NCBI GenBank assembly: GCA_024639165.1
Contig: JAHEIX010000012.1
Span: 1-64,000 of the forward strand
Origin: UBA7446 sp024639165
GTDB lineage: Bacteria > Bacteroidota > Bacteroidia > Flavobacteriales > Flavobacteriaceae
DNA length: 64,000 nt
Direction: 5' to 3'
In this document: positions 44,108-52,101 of the stretch, one piece after another
How the letters are laid out: each line of letters starts with the position of its first letter
How positions within the stretch are numbered: the stretch's first letter is position 1
Position numbers and translations under genes: made by a program
Notes under the pieces: model-generated
Seen by the model: only the letters and a program-made list of their open reading frames with translations
The model's database searches: none
Told to the model about the DNA's origin: nothing

Positions 44108-44115
44108 TACTTTTG
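44108..44115 (+). promoter_or_regulatory. -7 box (TACTTTTG) of gcvT
   Basis: An exact TAnnTTTG match ends 5 bases before the gcvT ATG at 44121, so the transcript is probably leaderless. It begins 7 bases after the palindrome, which could control access to it. Confidence 0.5.
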
Positions 44116-44120
44116 AAGAT

Positions 44121-45203
44121 ATGAAGCAATTGACCTTACATCAACAGCACACCCAACTGGGCGCCAAAATGGGCCCTTTTGCTGGCTTTGAGATGCCCCT
44201 TTCTTACAAAGGAGTAAAGGCCGAACATTTATGTGTACGTGAACATGTGGGTGTTTTTGATGTTTCCCACATGGGAGAATTTATTGTGTCTGGAGATGCA
44301 GCCTTAGCTTTATTGCAACATACCACCAGTAACAACGTTGCAGCACTTGCTATAGGCGATGCTCAATATGCCTATATCCCTACCAATGAGGGGGGCGTGG
44401 TGGACGACCTATTGGTGTATCGATTGGCAGAAAAAAGCTATTTATTGGTTGTAAACGCCAGTAACCTGGCCAAGGATTGGAATTGGCTTTCAGCGCAAAA
44501 CAAATCCTTTGGGGCCACCTTGGAAAACAAATCAGACGCCTATGCTCTTTTGGCCGTTCAAGGTCCTAAAGCACACGAATTGATGAAGCGCATCTGTACG
44601 GTAGACACGGCCAAACAAAAAAACTTTTCAATCATTGAAACTTCTGTGGTAACTGTCGCAGGTGTATTTGTCGCCACTACTGGATATACTGGTGCTGGGG
44701 GCGTAGAGCTTTACGTTCCAACAGCAGCAGCCATACAAGTCTGGGAAGCCTTATTACAGGAAGGCGAAGCACTTAATATCCAACCTATTGGTCTGGCAGC
44801 TAGAGACACCTTGCGTCTTGAAATGGGTTACTGCCTGTATGGCCACGAATTGAGTGATCGCATTTCCCCCATAGCAGCGCGATTGGCGTGGTGTACCGAT
44901 TTTAATAAATCTTTTGTGGGTGACTTGCATATTAAAAAAGATAAAGCAAAAGGCACTACCCAAATACGAATTGGCCTGCGCATGATAGATCGTGGCATTC
45001 CACGACAAGGCTATGCGCTCATTGATGCGGATGGAAATACTATTGGCGAAGTTACCTCGGGCACTTCCTCGCCTTCGTTGAATGTGGGTATTGGCATGGG
45101 ATATATAGACAGGGCATACGCCAAGGTAGGTACAGAAATCTTTGTCCGCATACGTGAGAAAAATGTAAAGGCGTGCATAAGCCGTCTTCCTTTTATTACC
45201 TAA
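44121..45203 (+). CDS. gcvT: Glycine cleavage system aminomethyltransferase (T protein)
   Basis: A 360-residue tetrahydrofolate enzyme. It takes the aminomethyl group from the lipoyl H protein, releases ammonia and makes 5,10-methylene-THF. Motifs: MGPFAGFEMPLSYKG, VFDVSHMGEF, the folate-site NASNLAKDWNWL and VQGPKA, TGYTGAGGVELYVP, AARDTLRLEMGYCLYGHEL and EVTSGTSSPSLNVGIGMGYI. Genes for GcvP and GcvH are not in the window. It is the first gene of a short operon with an NAD(P)-binding reductase (one-base gap) and a small membrane protein. Confidence 0.96.
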   Translation: MKQLTLHQQHTQLGAKMGPFAGFEMPLSYKGVKAEHLCVREHVGVFDVSHMGEFIVSGDAALALLQHTTSNNVAALAIGDAQYAYIPTNEGGVVDDLLVYRLAEKSYLLVVNASNLAKDWNWLSAQNKSFGATLENKSDAYALLAVQGPKAHELMKRICTVDTAKQKNFSIIETSVVTVAGVFVATTGYTGAGGVELYVPTAAAIQVWEALLQEGEALNIQPIGLAARDTLRLEMGYCLYGHELSDRISPIAARLAWCTDFNKSFVGDLHIKKDKAKGTTQIRIGLRMIDRGIPRQGYALIDADGNTIGEVTSGTSSPSLNVGIGMGYIDRAYAKVGTEIFVRIREKNVKACISRLPFIT

Positions 45204-45204
45204 T

Positions 45205-46038
45205 ATGAAACGCATCCTCATCATTGGCGGAAGTGGTTTTCTGGGGCGTGCTTTATACAAAGAGCTACACCCTTACTTTAATGTCTATGCTACCTATTGC
45301 AACCAATTAGGTTACGGGAAAAACAAACGATATTTTGAGTATGATTTTAGAGAAGACTCCCCCACCGAATTACTAAAATTTATCAAACCTGACCTAATCA
45401 TTTCAGCGCTTCGAGGCGAAGATGCGGGACAGTTTGTAGCCCATGATATGCTGATTGACTATGTGGTACAACAACAAGCCCGTTTGATTTTTTTATCGGC
45501 AGCCAATGTGTTTGACAGTTTTAGGCATTACCCAAGCTATGAGCACGACAAAACTTTTTCTGAGAGTGCCTATGGCAAGGGGAAAATTAAAATTGAAAAC
45601 AAGCTCATGCGCATGCCCCCTTTCAGTTGGACTATTGCGCGTTTGCCCATGGTCTTTGGTGCGGGTGCACCCCGCTTATTAGCACTAAAAACAGCTATTG
45701 AAAATCAAACCCCTTATGAGATTTTCCCTAACTCGGTCATTAATGTTGCGGCAGCTTATTTTGTAACCCAACAATTGCATTATATCATCAACAGAAATTT
45801 ATGGGGAATTTTTCATTTGGGCAGCGATGATTTGATTCATCAAGATGAGTTCATAGCCCAATTGGTGGATGGATTAAAGCTGTCCAAGAAACCTTGTTAT
45901 ACGCACGTTTATGCTAGTAATATTGACCGGTATATAGCGGTACTTCCCAAATACAACCTGTTGCCCAAACATTTGCGCTATACTTCAGAAGCTGTTATAC
46001 AAAACTGTTTGGGTGTGATTACTCCAGGGAAACGATGA
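45205..46038 (+). CDS. NAD(P)-binding sugar-nucleotide reductase-like protein (RmlD family)
   Basis: A 277-residue Rossmann-fold protein. It starts MKRILIIGGSGFLGRALYKEL, the GGxGFLG cofactor motif, and has the extended-SDR layout of dTDP-4-dehydrorhamnose reductases (ISALRGEDAGQFV, IFLSAANVFDSF, SAYGKGKIKIENKLM). The usual catalytic YxxxK appears as YGKGK, consistent with an active SDR. Its nucleotide-sugar substrate is not known. It is encoded one base after gcvT and overlaps the 58-aa gene by ATGA. Confidence 0.78.
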   Translation: MKRILIIGGSGFLGRALYKELHPYFNVYATYCNQLGYGKNKRYFEYDFREDSPTELLKFIKPDLIISALRGEDAGQFVAHDMLIDYVVQQQARLIFLSAANVFDSFRHYPSYEHDKTFSESAYGKGKIKIENKLMRMPPFSWTIARLPMVFGAGAPRLLALKTAIENQTPYEIFPNSVINVAAAYFVTQQLHYIINRNLWGIFHLGSDDLIHQDEFIAQLVDGLKLSKKPCYTHVYASNIDRYIAVLPKYNLLPKHLRYTSEAVIQNCLGVITPGKR

Positions 46039-46211
46039 AGAAGCATTTCATTATTTGGCTTGTTTCCTTTGTTTTAGCTCTATGGCTAGGGTGGATGGAT
46101 CATGAAACCGAATCATGGTCTATGTTGCTTTGCAATGGCGGGAATATCATTACCCTACTCTTTATTACGCTTGTATTTGCTGGCATGGGCTATAGCATAA
46201 GGCGTTTGTGA
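46035..46211 (+). CDS. Small two-helix membrane protein (58 aa)
   Basis: A short ORF starting at the ATG that overlaps the reductase stop as ATGA. The product is MKKHFIIWLVSFVLALWLGW, then a polar loop MDHETESWS, then a second hydrophobic stretch from LLCNGGNIITLLFITLVFAG, ending in a basic SIRRL tail. Two likely membrane helices (about 5-21 and 38-52) with a short loop. ATGA coupling and the clean hydropathy pattern argue that it is real. No family is recognised. Confidence 0.6.
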   Translation: MKKHFIIWLVSFVLALWLGWMDHETESWSMLLCNGGNIITLLFITLVFAGMGYSIRRL

Positions 46212-46262
46212 GGCATAATTTAGTTATTAGAATGCAGCTTACGCCAAAACCAATATCCTTCT

Positions 46263-46294
46263 TTTGCCAAACACTATTGGCTTTTATATCTTTA
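46263..46294 (+). promoter_or_regulatory. Promoter of yebC (TTTG-N20-TATCTTTA)
   Basis: A -33 TTTG at 46263-46266 and a -7 TATCTTTA at 46287-46294 (one mismatch to TAnnTTTG) with 20 bases between, the usual Bacteroidota spacing. The box ends 13 bases before the ATG at 46308. Confidence 0.5.
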
Positions 46295-46307
46295 CCAAAA
46301 CGAATTT

Positions 46308-47024
46308 ATGGGAAGGGCATTTGAATTTCGCAAAGCACGCAAGATGAAACGCTGGTCAGCTATGGCCAAGACCTTTACACGCATTGGCAAAGACATTGTC
46401 ATGGCCGTAAAAGAAGGTGGACCACATCCTGATAGCAATTCACGACTGCGTGCAGTAATTCAAAACGCCAAGGCTGTCAACATGCCCAAGGACAATATTG
46501 AGCGTGCTATCAAACGGGCCTCAGACAAAAGCACAGAGAACTACAAAGAAGTCCTATTTGAAGGCTATGCGCCACACGGAATAGCCGTATTGGTAGAAAC
46601 TGCCACAGATAACAACAACCGCACCGTAGCCAATGTCCGTAGCTACTTTAATAAATGCAATGGCAATTTGGGAACCTCTGGTTCTGTAGAATTCATGTTT
46701 GACCATACTTGTAATTTCCGCATACCTACCGAGGGTATAGATGCTGAGGAGTTGGAATTGGAATTTATTGACTTTGGTGTAGACGAAGTTTTTGTAGACG
46801 AAGATGGCATATTACTCTACGCACCCTTTGAAAGCTTTGGTGCCATTCAAAAAGAACTGGAAAAACGTGAGATTGAAATCCTATCTTCAGGCTTTGAGCG
46901 TATTCCTACTACTACCACTACCCTATCTGGCGAGGCAGTTGAAGAAGTAGAAAAGCTACTTGAAAAGTTAGAGGAAGACGACGATGTACAAAACGTCTAT
47001 CACACCATGGTTTTAGTTGAGTAA
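46308..47024 (+). CDS. yebC: YebC/PmpR-family protein (probable transcription or translation regulator)
   Basis: A 238-residue YebC-family protein. It begins MGRAFEFRKARKMKRWSAMAKTFTRIGKDI and has the conserved HPDSNSRLRAVIQNAKAVNMPKDNIERAIKRA. A central GYAPHGIAVLVETATDNNNRT and SGSVEFMFD complete the three-domain fold. Homologues bind DNA as regulators, and recent work also ties the family to ribosome rescue at proline stretches. It is preceded by its own promoter. Its stop overlaps the convergent kdsB stop by 12 bases. Confidence 0.93.
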   Translation: MGRAFEFRKARKMKRWSAMAKTFTRIGKDIVMAVKEGGPHPDSNSRLRAVIQNAKAVNMPKDNIERAIKRASDKSTENYKEVLFEGYAPHGIAVLVETATDNNNRTVANVRSYFNKCNGNLGTSGSVEFMFDHTCNFRIPTEGIDAEELELEFIDFGVDEVFVDEDGILLYAPFESFGAIQKELEKREIEILSSGFERIPTTTTTLSGEAVEEVEKLLEKLEEDDDVQNVYHTMVLVE

Positions 47025-47732
47025 TGAGTTGGCTTTGACCAAGTCCTCAGGCGTATCTATTCCCACACCCACAAAATCCGTTTCTAGCATTTGCATCACC
47101 TTGCCCATTTCTAAGTAGCGGATGGCTTCAATCTTTTCTGCCTGTTCAAGTGGCGTTGGTGCTTGGGCGTAAAAATCCAAGAGAGCTGCCTTGCGAAAAG
47201 CGTAGATCCCTACATGACGAAATGCTTGCCCTTGGGCTCGCATAAACGGAATCGCCGCACGAGAAAAATATAGGGCCCTGCCCTGTTTATCGCTTACTAC
47301 CTTAACCACATTTGGATTTTCTAAATCTGCCTTGCTGTGTATGGGAATCATGAGCGAGGCCAAATCAATCTTAGCTTCAACGTCTTCCTCAAAAGCCGTT
47401 ATCAAATCCGACAGGGCATGGGACGAAATAAAAGGCTCATCACCTTGCACATTGATAATTATGTCTGCATCCAACTGACTGGCACATTCAGCAACGCGGT
47501 TGCTACCACATTCATGTATCAACTGACTGCGAAAAACCTTTCCGCCTATGCTTGCGATATGGGCTGATATAGCATCTGAATCTGTAGCGACCCACACCTC
47601 GTCAAAGAGCTTGGTCTGTTGTACGGCTTCATATGTACGTTGCAACACAGTCTTACCGGCCAAATCGGCCAAAAGTTTACCGGGAAAGCGTTGTGCTTCG
47701 TAACGGGCGGGAATGACTGCTATTATATGCAT
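47013..47732 (-). CDS. kdsB: CMP-KDO synthetase (3-deoxy-manno-octulosonate cytidylyltransferase)
   Basis: A 239-residue enzyme that activates KDO with CTP for lipopolysaccharide core synthesis. It has the nucleotide-binding IIAVIPARYEAQRFPGKLLADLAGK, DIIINVQGDEPFI, the VKVVSDKQGRALYFSRAAIPF segment, HVGIYAFRKAALLDF and EQAEKIEAIRYLE. It starts 19 bases after the helicase gene, and the start codon has its own -7 box, so it can be transcribed alone. Confidence 0.96.
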   Translation of the reverse strand: MHIIAVIPARYEAQRFPGKLLADLAGKTVLQRTYEAVQQTKLFDEVWVATDSDAISAHIASIGGKVFRSQLIHECGSNRVAECASQLDADIIINVQGDEPFISSHALSDLITAFEEDVEAKIDLASLMIPIHSKADLENPNVVKVVSDKQGRALYFSRAAIPFMRAQGQAFRHVGIYAFRKAALLDFYAQAPTPLEQAEKIEAIRYLEMGKVMQMLETDFVGVGIDTPEDLVKANSLLN

Positions 47733-47736
47733 GATG

Positions 47737-47765
47737 CAAAAGTAATCAAATCATTCCGCATCAAA
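47737..47765 (-). promoter_or_regulatory. kdsB promoter (TTTG-N17-TACTTTTG), start codon 4 bases after -7 box
   Basis: On the minus strand, TTTG (47765-47762), 17 bases, then TACTTTTG (47744-47737), then CATC and the kdsB ATG. The -33 element lies inside the last codons of the helicase gene. An exact -7 match, and the mRNA is likely leaderless. Confidence 0.6.
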
Positions 47766-49175
47766 GAAGGTGTCATCAAATCCAACCAAGAACAACTTTT
47801 CTGATGCGCGAGTAACAGCCGTATAGAGCCATCTAAAAAACCCTGCGTCAGGACCGTCGGGCAAATAGGGCTTTTCTACCAATACGCGCTTCCATTGCCC
47901 TCCTTGTGCTTTATGACACGTAAAGGCGTAGGCATACTTGACTTGCAGTGCATTAAAAAAGGGATTCTTTTTAACATTCAAATACTGCTTGTATTGTGGT
48001 AGGTGCGCATAATCTTCTCTAACGGCTTGATAGAGCTTTGTGTTTTCTTCAAAAGAAAGGGCATGGGTTTCAGAGGCAAGTGTGTCGAGTAAAAAAACGG
48101 TGTCAAAAGGTTCTTCGTCTGGATAGTCTAACATTCGTACACTCACTTCGGCAAACCTAAAATCATAAAGCTCCTTAATGGCCTTAATTTTAAGTACTTC
48201 AACCGTATCGCCATTGGCAATAAAGCCTGGCCCTGATGTAGGAGACAGCCAATGGTAATTATTCTTGACCACCATAAGTAAATCCCCAGTAGCCAAATCG
48301 GGTTCTTTGCCCAAAATTTCAGCGCGTATTTGTTGATTATACCCATTAGCACGTTTGTTTGAACGTACGATACAAGCGGTTTCTTCTCGACCTACCTCTC
48401 TGAAAGAGGTCTCAAGAGCATCTTGAATTTCATAACCATCTTGCAACCTGATGATGTCTGGAAATTTGGATAAAATAAACTGAAATTGATCGGTGTGCTG
48501 GTTGTGTAATTGCTGTCTAATTCTAGTGGCATTAAATAAAATACCCGAATCTTTTGCTTGGCGCACCACCTCATCTAGTTCCACTTCTTGGGGGGCTAGG
48601 TCAAAGTCTAAAGACAACACTTGGGCATCCAAGGCTGGACTTAGGTTGGTGTGCACGGGTGGCAGTTGGGCAGTATCACCCACAAACATCAGCTTGCAAT
48701 TTTCACCAGCACGTACATAGGCAATTAGATCTTGCAGTAGGGAACCATTTTCAAAGAGTTTACTCTGCTGTTGTTGATTTGCAATCATAGAAGCCTCATC
48801 AACCAAAAAAAGGGTACGCTTAAATTTATTTTTTTGAAGTTTGAATTTAAGATTGCCTTGGCGCTCTTGCTGGGTGAAATAAATCCGCTTGTGAATGGTG
48901 CAGGCTGGGCGATTCGCATAGGCGGCCATCACTTTTGCAGCACGTCCAGTTGGCGCCATAAGCACCGTTTTGTATCGCAACTTAGCAATAGATTGCACCA
49001 ATGCCCCAATAAGTGTGGTTTTTCCAGTTCCAGCAAAACCCTTTAATACAAACACTGCCTTCTCTGACTCGTTATCAAAAAAAACGGCCAATGTGCGCAG
49101 TGCTTTTTCTTGCGCTCCAGTGGGCGTAAAAGGAAATGCGTCAAAAAGTGCTTTGGTTAAAGCCGTTGAATCCAT
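47751..49175 (-). CDS. RecD-like ATP-dependent DNA helicase (superfamily 1)
   Basis: A 474-residue helicase-like protein of the COG0507 (RecD/TraA) type. It has Walker A FAGTGKTT (47-54), motif Ia LMAPTGRAAKVM, Walker B LFLVDEASMI, motif III VGDTAQLPPV and the C-terminal UvrD-type motif YAFTCHKAQGGQW with the VTRA arginine motif. It lacks the RecD N-terminal domain and is shorter than RecD2. It acts on DNA ends in repair or recombination by family. Transcribed just before kdsB. Confidence 0.9.
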   Translation of the reverse strand: MDSTALTKALFDAFPFTPTGAQEKALRTLAVFFDNESEKAVFVLKGFAGTGKTTLIGALVQSIAKLRYKTVLMAPTGRAAKVMAAYANRPACTIHKRIYFTQQERQGNLKFKLQKNKFKRTLFLVDEASMIANQQQQSKLFENGSLLQDLIAYVRAGENCKLMFVGDTAQLPPVHTNLSPALDAQVLSLDFDLAPQEVELDEVVRQAKDSGILFNATRIRQQLHNQHTDQFQFILSKFPDIIRLQDGYEIQDALETSFREVGREETACIVRSNKRANGYNQQIRAEILGKEPDLATGDLLMVVKNNYHWLSPTSGPGFIANGDTVEVLKIKAIKELYDFRFAEVSVRMLDYPDEEPFDTVFLLDTLASETHALSFEENTKLYQAVREDYAHLPQYKQYLNVKKNPFFNALQVKYAYAFTCHKAQGGQWKRVLVEKPYLPDGPDAGFFRWLYTAVTRASEKLFLVGFDDTFFDAE

Positions 49176-49227
49176 TGGCTAAATGTAGGAATGTTTTATT
49201 GAAGCACGTAGAGATTGAAAAAAATTG

Positions 49228-49235
49228 TAAATTTG
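49228..49235 (+). promoter_or_regulatory. -7 box (TAAATTTG) upstream of the pseudopilin-like gene
   Basis: An exact TAnnTTTG match ending 25 bases before the ATG at 49261. The nearest upstream TTG at 49199-49201 is 26 bases away, slightly long. Weak to moderate support. Confidence 0.45.
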
Positions 49236-49260
49236 AGTGCTTTAAAATTTAATAGGCGTC

Positions 49261-49911
49261 ATGAAAAAAATCTTACTACCTGTTTTATGGATCCTCATCT
49301 TATTCTTCGCGTATAAGTTATTTTACTCCATTTACGACCCCATCCAGTTCAATAACGTTAAAGTAGAGCGTTATGCAAATGTAATTGCCAACCTAAAAGA
49401 TATTGGCAAGGCACAAGTAGCCCACAAATCTGTTAATGGTTATTATGCCCAAGACTTTAAAAGCTTGGTAAAGTTTATAGACACTGCCGAGTATGTTATC
49501 GTTGAAAAAAGAGACTCAAGTTATTTGGAATACGATCGCACCTATCGCATCGATATGCTGCGCGAAGTTCAAATCGTAGACACCTTAGGCTTTGTTTCTG
49601 TAAAAGATTCCCTATTTGGTGACTCTGATCGATACACTAGCATGATGAAAGTTCCTGTTAAAGGAATCGACACCAGCTTTGTGATGAAAGCAGATGTTAT
49701 CGAAAAAAACAATTATCCCGTGGCCGTGTTTGAGGTGAGTGTATCCAAAGACTTGGTTTTACACGATCAAGATCCGTATTTATTGGAACAAGAAAAAGCA
49801 ACCATTTCCGTAGATGGTGTAAATGGTCCTGACATTGTGTTGGGCTCGATGACAGAAGTAAGTACCAACGGAAACTGGCCTACCATTTACGATGCCGGAA
49901 TACAAAACTAA
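49261..49911 (+). CDS. Conserved membrane-anchored protein with pseudopilin-like N-terminus
   Basis: A 216-residue protein of unknown function. An N-terminal membrane anchor (MKKILLPVLWILILFFAYKLFYS) is followed by an amphipathic stretch. IANLKDIGKAQVAHKSVNGYYAQDFKSLVKFID resembles the segment after the hydrophobic helix in type IV pilin and pseudopilin-like proteins, but the type IV prepilin peptidase site is absent. The rest is beta-rich and mostly polar, so it should face the periplasm. Its end overlaps the DUF3822 gene by 20 bases, and a strong hairpin follows 25 bases after its stop. Confidence 0.7.
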   Translation: MKKILLPVLWILILFFAYKLFYSIYDPIQFNNVKVERYANVIANLKDIGKAQVAHKSVNGYYAQDFKSLVKFIDTAEYVIVEKRDSSYLEYDRTYRIDMLREVQIVDTLGFVSVKDSLFGDSDRYTSMMKVPVKGIDTSFVMKADVIEKNNYPVAVFEVSVSKDLVLHDQDPYLLEQEKATISVDGVNGPDIVLGSMTEVSTNGNWPTIYDAGIQN

Positions 49912-50710
49912 AAATATAAAAAGTGACTTAAAGTTGTCCATTCACGTACACGTGAATGGACTTTCTTTTTTTACCCATAACCAAAAAACCAATAAAGCGT
50001 CTCAAATATTTAGAGCCGTTTTTGACACATTTGTTCCTTTAGAAAATCTTCACGAAAACATACGAACAGCGCTGAAAGAAAATGGCATGTTAGTGCACAG
50101 CTATAATGAAGTGCGCTGTAGCGTTGAAAACAATCTTGCGACCTTGGTACCCAAGTCACTTTTTGAAGAAACTGCGCTACACGAATATGTACAGAAAGAT
50201 ATTGATGTAAAACCAAACGATTTTATCACCTATGATGTAGAGCCCAGTACAGATTGGATCTGTGTATATGCCCCCTTTGTCAACGTAAATAATATGTTAC
50301 TTGACAGCTTTGGGTCTTTTAGCTACTATCATGCTGTGACGGTATGGCTACGCGCGTTGTCGCAACACAGCGCAGCAGACGGTGCCTTGGTTTGGAGTCT
50401 CTATAAAGAACAAGACCACCTACACATCGCATTGCTACGAGATAAAAAGCTTCAATTTTACAATTGCTTTGAAGCCACCAAACCAAAAGATGTGGTGTAC
50501 TATGTACTGCTCACTGCTAAAGAAAAAAACATCAGTCCCAACGAGGTACCCCTATTTATAGCTGGTGACATCGCTGTTGAGGATGAAATTTATAAGGGAT
50601 TACACGAATTTGTGAGAAGTATCAATCTGCTAACTGTAGAAAATAATTTGGAGCATGTAGTACCGCGTATCAGTACCCACCAAGATTTTTGTTTGTTAAA
50701 TCTGTTTTAA
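49892..50710 (+). CDS. DUF3822 family protein
   Basis: A 272-residue protein resembling the Bacteroidota-wide DUF3822 family, which has an actin-like ATPase fold in predictions but no known function. The conserved N-terminal KLSIHVHVNGLSFFTHNQ and the mid-region DIAVEDEIYKGL (near the end) are recognisable. The longer ORF overlaps the previous gene by 20 bases. A 12-base hairpin with a T-rich tail lies inside codons 15-27 and could act as an attenuator or leaky terminator. It is encoded before rsmD, whose start overlaps its stop, a common gene order in this phylum from memory. Confidence 0.8.
   Translation: MPEYKTKNIKSDLKLSIHVHVNGLSFFTHNQKTNKASQIFRAVFDTFVPLENLHENIRTALKENGMLVHSYNEVRCSVENNLATLVPKSLFEETALHEYVQKDIDVKPNDFITYDVEPSTDWICVYAPFVNVNNMLLDSFGSFSYYHAVTVWLRALSQHSAADGALVWSLYKEQDHLHIALLRDKKLQFYNCFEATKPKDVVYYVLLTAKEKNISPNEVPLFIAGDIAVEDEIYKGLHEFVRSINLLTVENNLEHVVPRISTHQDFCLLNLF
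49936..49972 (+). terminator. Strong hairpin with T-tail inside the 5' end of the DUF3822 gene
   Basis: Perfect 12-base arms GTCCATTCACGT (49936-49947) and ACGTGAATGGAC (49950-49961) with a 2-base spacer, followed by TTTC and seven Ts. It has the form of an intrinsic terminator, placed 25 bases after the stop of the upstream gene but within codons of the next. The tight spacer would open to a 4-base loop in RNA. Confidence 0.6.
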
Positions 50711-51246
50711 TGCGAATTGTTTCTGGCACATTAAAAGGAAGGCGTATAAGTCCTCCCAAAAAGCTTCCTGTTAGACCTACAACAGATAGAGCGAAAGAAG
50801 CACTTTTCAATATCTTGGTGCACCAATATGATTTTAATGATTGTAACGTGCTAGACCTTTTTTCAGGTACGGGAAGCATCAGCTATGAGTTTGGCTCAAG
50901 AGGTGTTGCGAGCATCGTTGCGGTAGACCAACACCCTGGGTGCATTCGCTTTATTACTCAAACTGCAGCAGATCTTTCTCTACCCATTACCACTGTTAAA
51001 ATGCCCGTTTTGTTGTTTTTAGAACGAAACAGCAACAACTATGATTTTATTTTTGCCGACCCCCCTTATGCGCTTGAGTTGGCAACATACAAATCCATAG
51101 TTAATACGATTTTTGAAAAAAGCACACTTGCACCAGAGGGTCTGCTAATTATAGAGCATGCCGAACAAATCGACTTATCTGATATTGCACAATTTAGCCA
51201 TGCCCGTAGCTATGGCGGCTGTGTCTTTTCGTTTTTTGCTTGCTAA
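50710..51246 (+). CDS. rsmD: 16S rRNA (guanine(966)-N2)-methyltransferase
   Basis: A 178-residue SAM-dependent methyltransferase of the RsmD family, which methylates G966 of 16S rRNA during 30S assembly. I start it at the ATG at 50710 (MRIVSGTLKGRRI), the family start; the 7 upstream residues of the longer frame are not conserved. Motifs: RPTTDRAKEALFNIL, SAM-binding DLFSGTGSISYEFGSRG, and the catalytic FADPPYAL (N6/N2-type DPPY). It overlaps the DUF3822 stop by one base. Its stop abuts the convergent rhomboid stop with no base between. Confidence 0.95.
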   Translation: MRIVSGTLKGRRISPPKKLPVRPTTDRAKEALFNILVHQYDFNDCNVLDLFSGTGSISYEFGSRGVASIVAVDQHPGCIRFITQTAADLSLPITTVKMPVLLFLERNSNNYDFIFADPPYALELATYKSIVNTIFEKSTLAPEGLLIIEHAEQIDLSDIAQFSHARSYGGCVFSFFAC

Positions 51247-52101
51247 TTACTGCTTGCCAGCACGGAATAAGTATTCCTTTTCAGCTTTTGTCAAACTCTC
51301 ATAGCCAGAAGAGGCAATTTTATCTAAAATGGCATCAATTTTTTTCTGATCCACAGCATCAGTAGCAGTTGTTTTTCTAGCAGTTTTTGGGCGCTTCCGT
51401 CTAGGTTTGGAGCTTAAGGTTTTTTTTATGGAGTCAAAACCATTCATAAACCAAGCGCCAATATCATTGCCCTGCAAAAATTGCCTTTGGTAAATATAGC
51501 CCCATAGAGCACCGCCCAAGTGAGCAATATGACCGCCCGCATTAGATTGGGGTATCTGCACCAAGTCAATAAAAATAAACAGCAATGCTATATACTTCAA
51601 CGGTACAGAGAATACCAACACCCGAATGGGTGAATTAGGCATATAGGAAGCCATAAAAATCAATACGGCCATTACACCCGCTGAACTGCCAATAAGACTT
51701 CCTTCAACAGCACTAAACACTGGAAATACATTGTAAGCAATCAAATACGTAAGCCCACCTGCCATGATGCCGACAAAAAAGGTGTTGAGCAAGAGCTTTT
51801 CTTTAAAAAGGTTGAGCATTAGACCACCTGAAATGTAGAGCAACATCATGTTCCAAAAAATATGACCAAATGAGGCGTGAAAAAAGCCATAGCTAAGTAT
51901 CGTCCAAGGACGGAAAATAGCTGTTTTAATATTTGCAGAAAGCTCAACATAGTCAAACCATCCTGAAATTGATGTTTTAAACAAAAAGAAAACTGTACTT
52001 AAAATAAAGGGAAGCACAAAAAAGACCACATTTATGGCAATGATTTTTTCTAGGGTGTTGAGCTTATCAAAGCGCACCCTTATGTCTTGCCAAAATCCCA
52101 T
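51247..52101 (-). CDS. Rhomboid-family intramembrane serine protease, second copy
   Basis: A 284-residue membrane protease starting at the ATG at 52101 (MGFWQDIRVRF); the frame opens three codons earlier at a TTG, which I reject. About six membrane helices. The catalytic Ser is in GSSAGVMAVL and the catalytic His in GGHIAHLGGALWG. A basic, disordered tail (SSKPRRKRPKTARKT...) and a final helix (KIDAILDKIASSGYESLTKAEKEYLF) extend the protein; the last 30 residues resemble the DUF6576 tail seen in other Bacteroidota rhomboids. It follows the other rhomboid gene with a TAATG overlap, so both are made together. Confidence 0.9.
   Translation of the reverse strand: MGFWQDIRVRFDKLNTLEKIIAINVVFFVLPFILSTVFFLFKTSISGWFDYVELSANIKTAIFRPWTILSYGFFHASFGHIFWNMMLLYISGGLMLNLFKEKLLLNTFFVGIMAGGLTYLIAYNVFPVFSAVEGSLIGSSAGVMAVLIFMASYMPNSPIRVLVFSVPLKYIALLFIFIDLVQIPQSNAGGHIAHLGGALWGYIYQRQFLQGNDIGAWFMNGFDSIKKTLSSKPRRKRPKTARKTTATDAVDQKKIDAILDKIASSGYESLTKAEKEYLFRAGKQ

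Noticed and set aside
44073..44129. Longer N-terminus of the Xaa-Pro aminopeptidase
   Set aside because: It would overlap gcvT and hide the signal peptide that starts cleanly at 44072.
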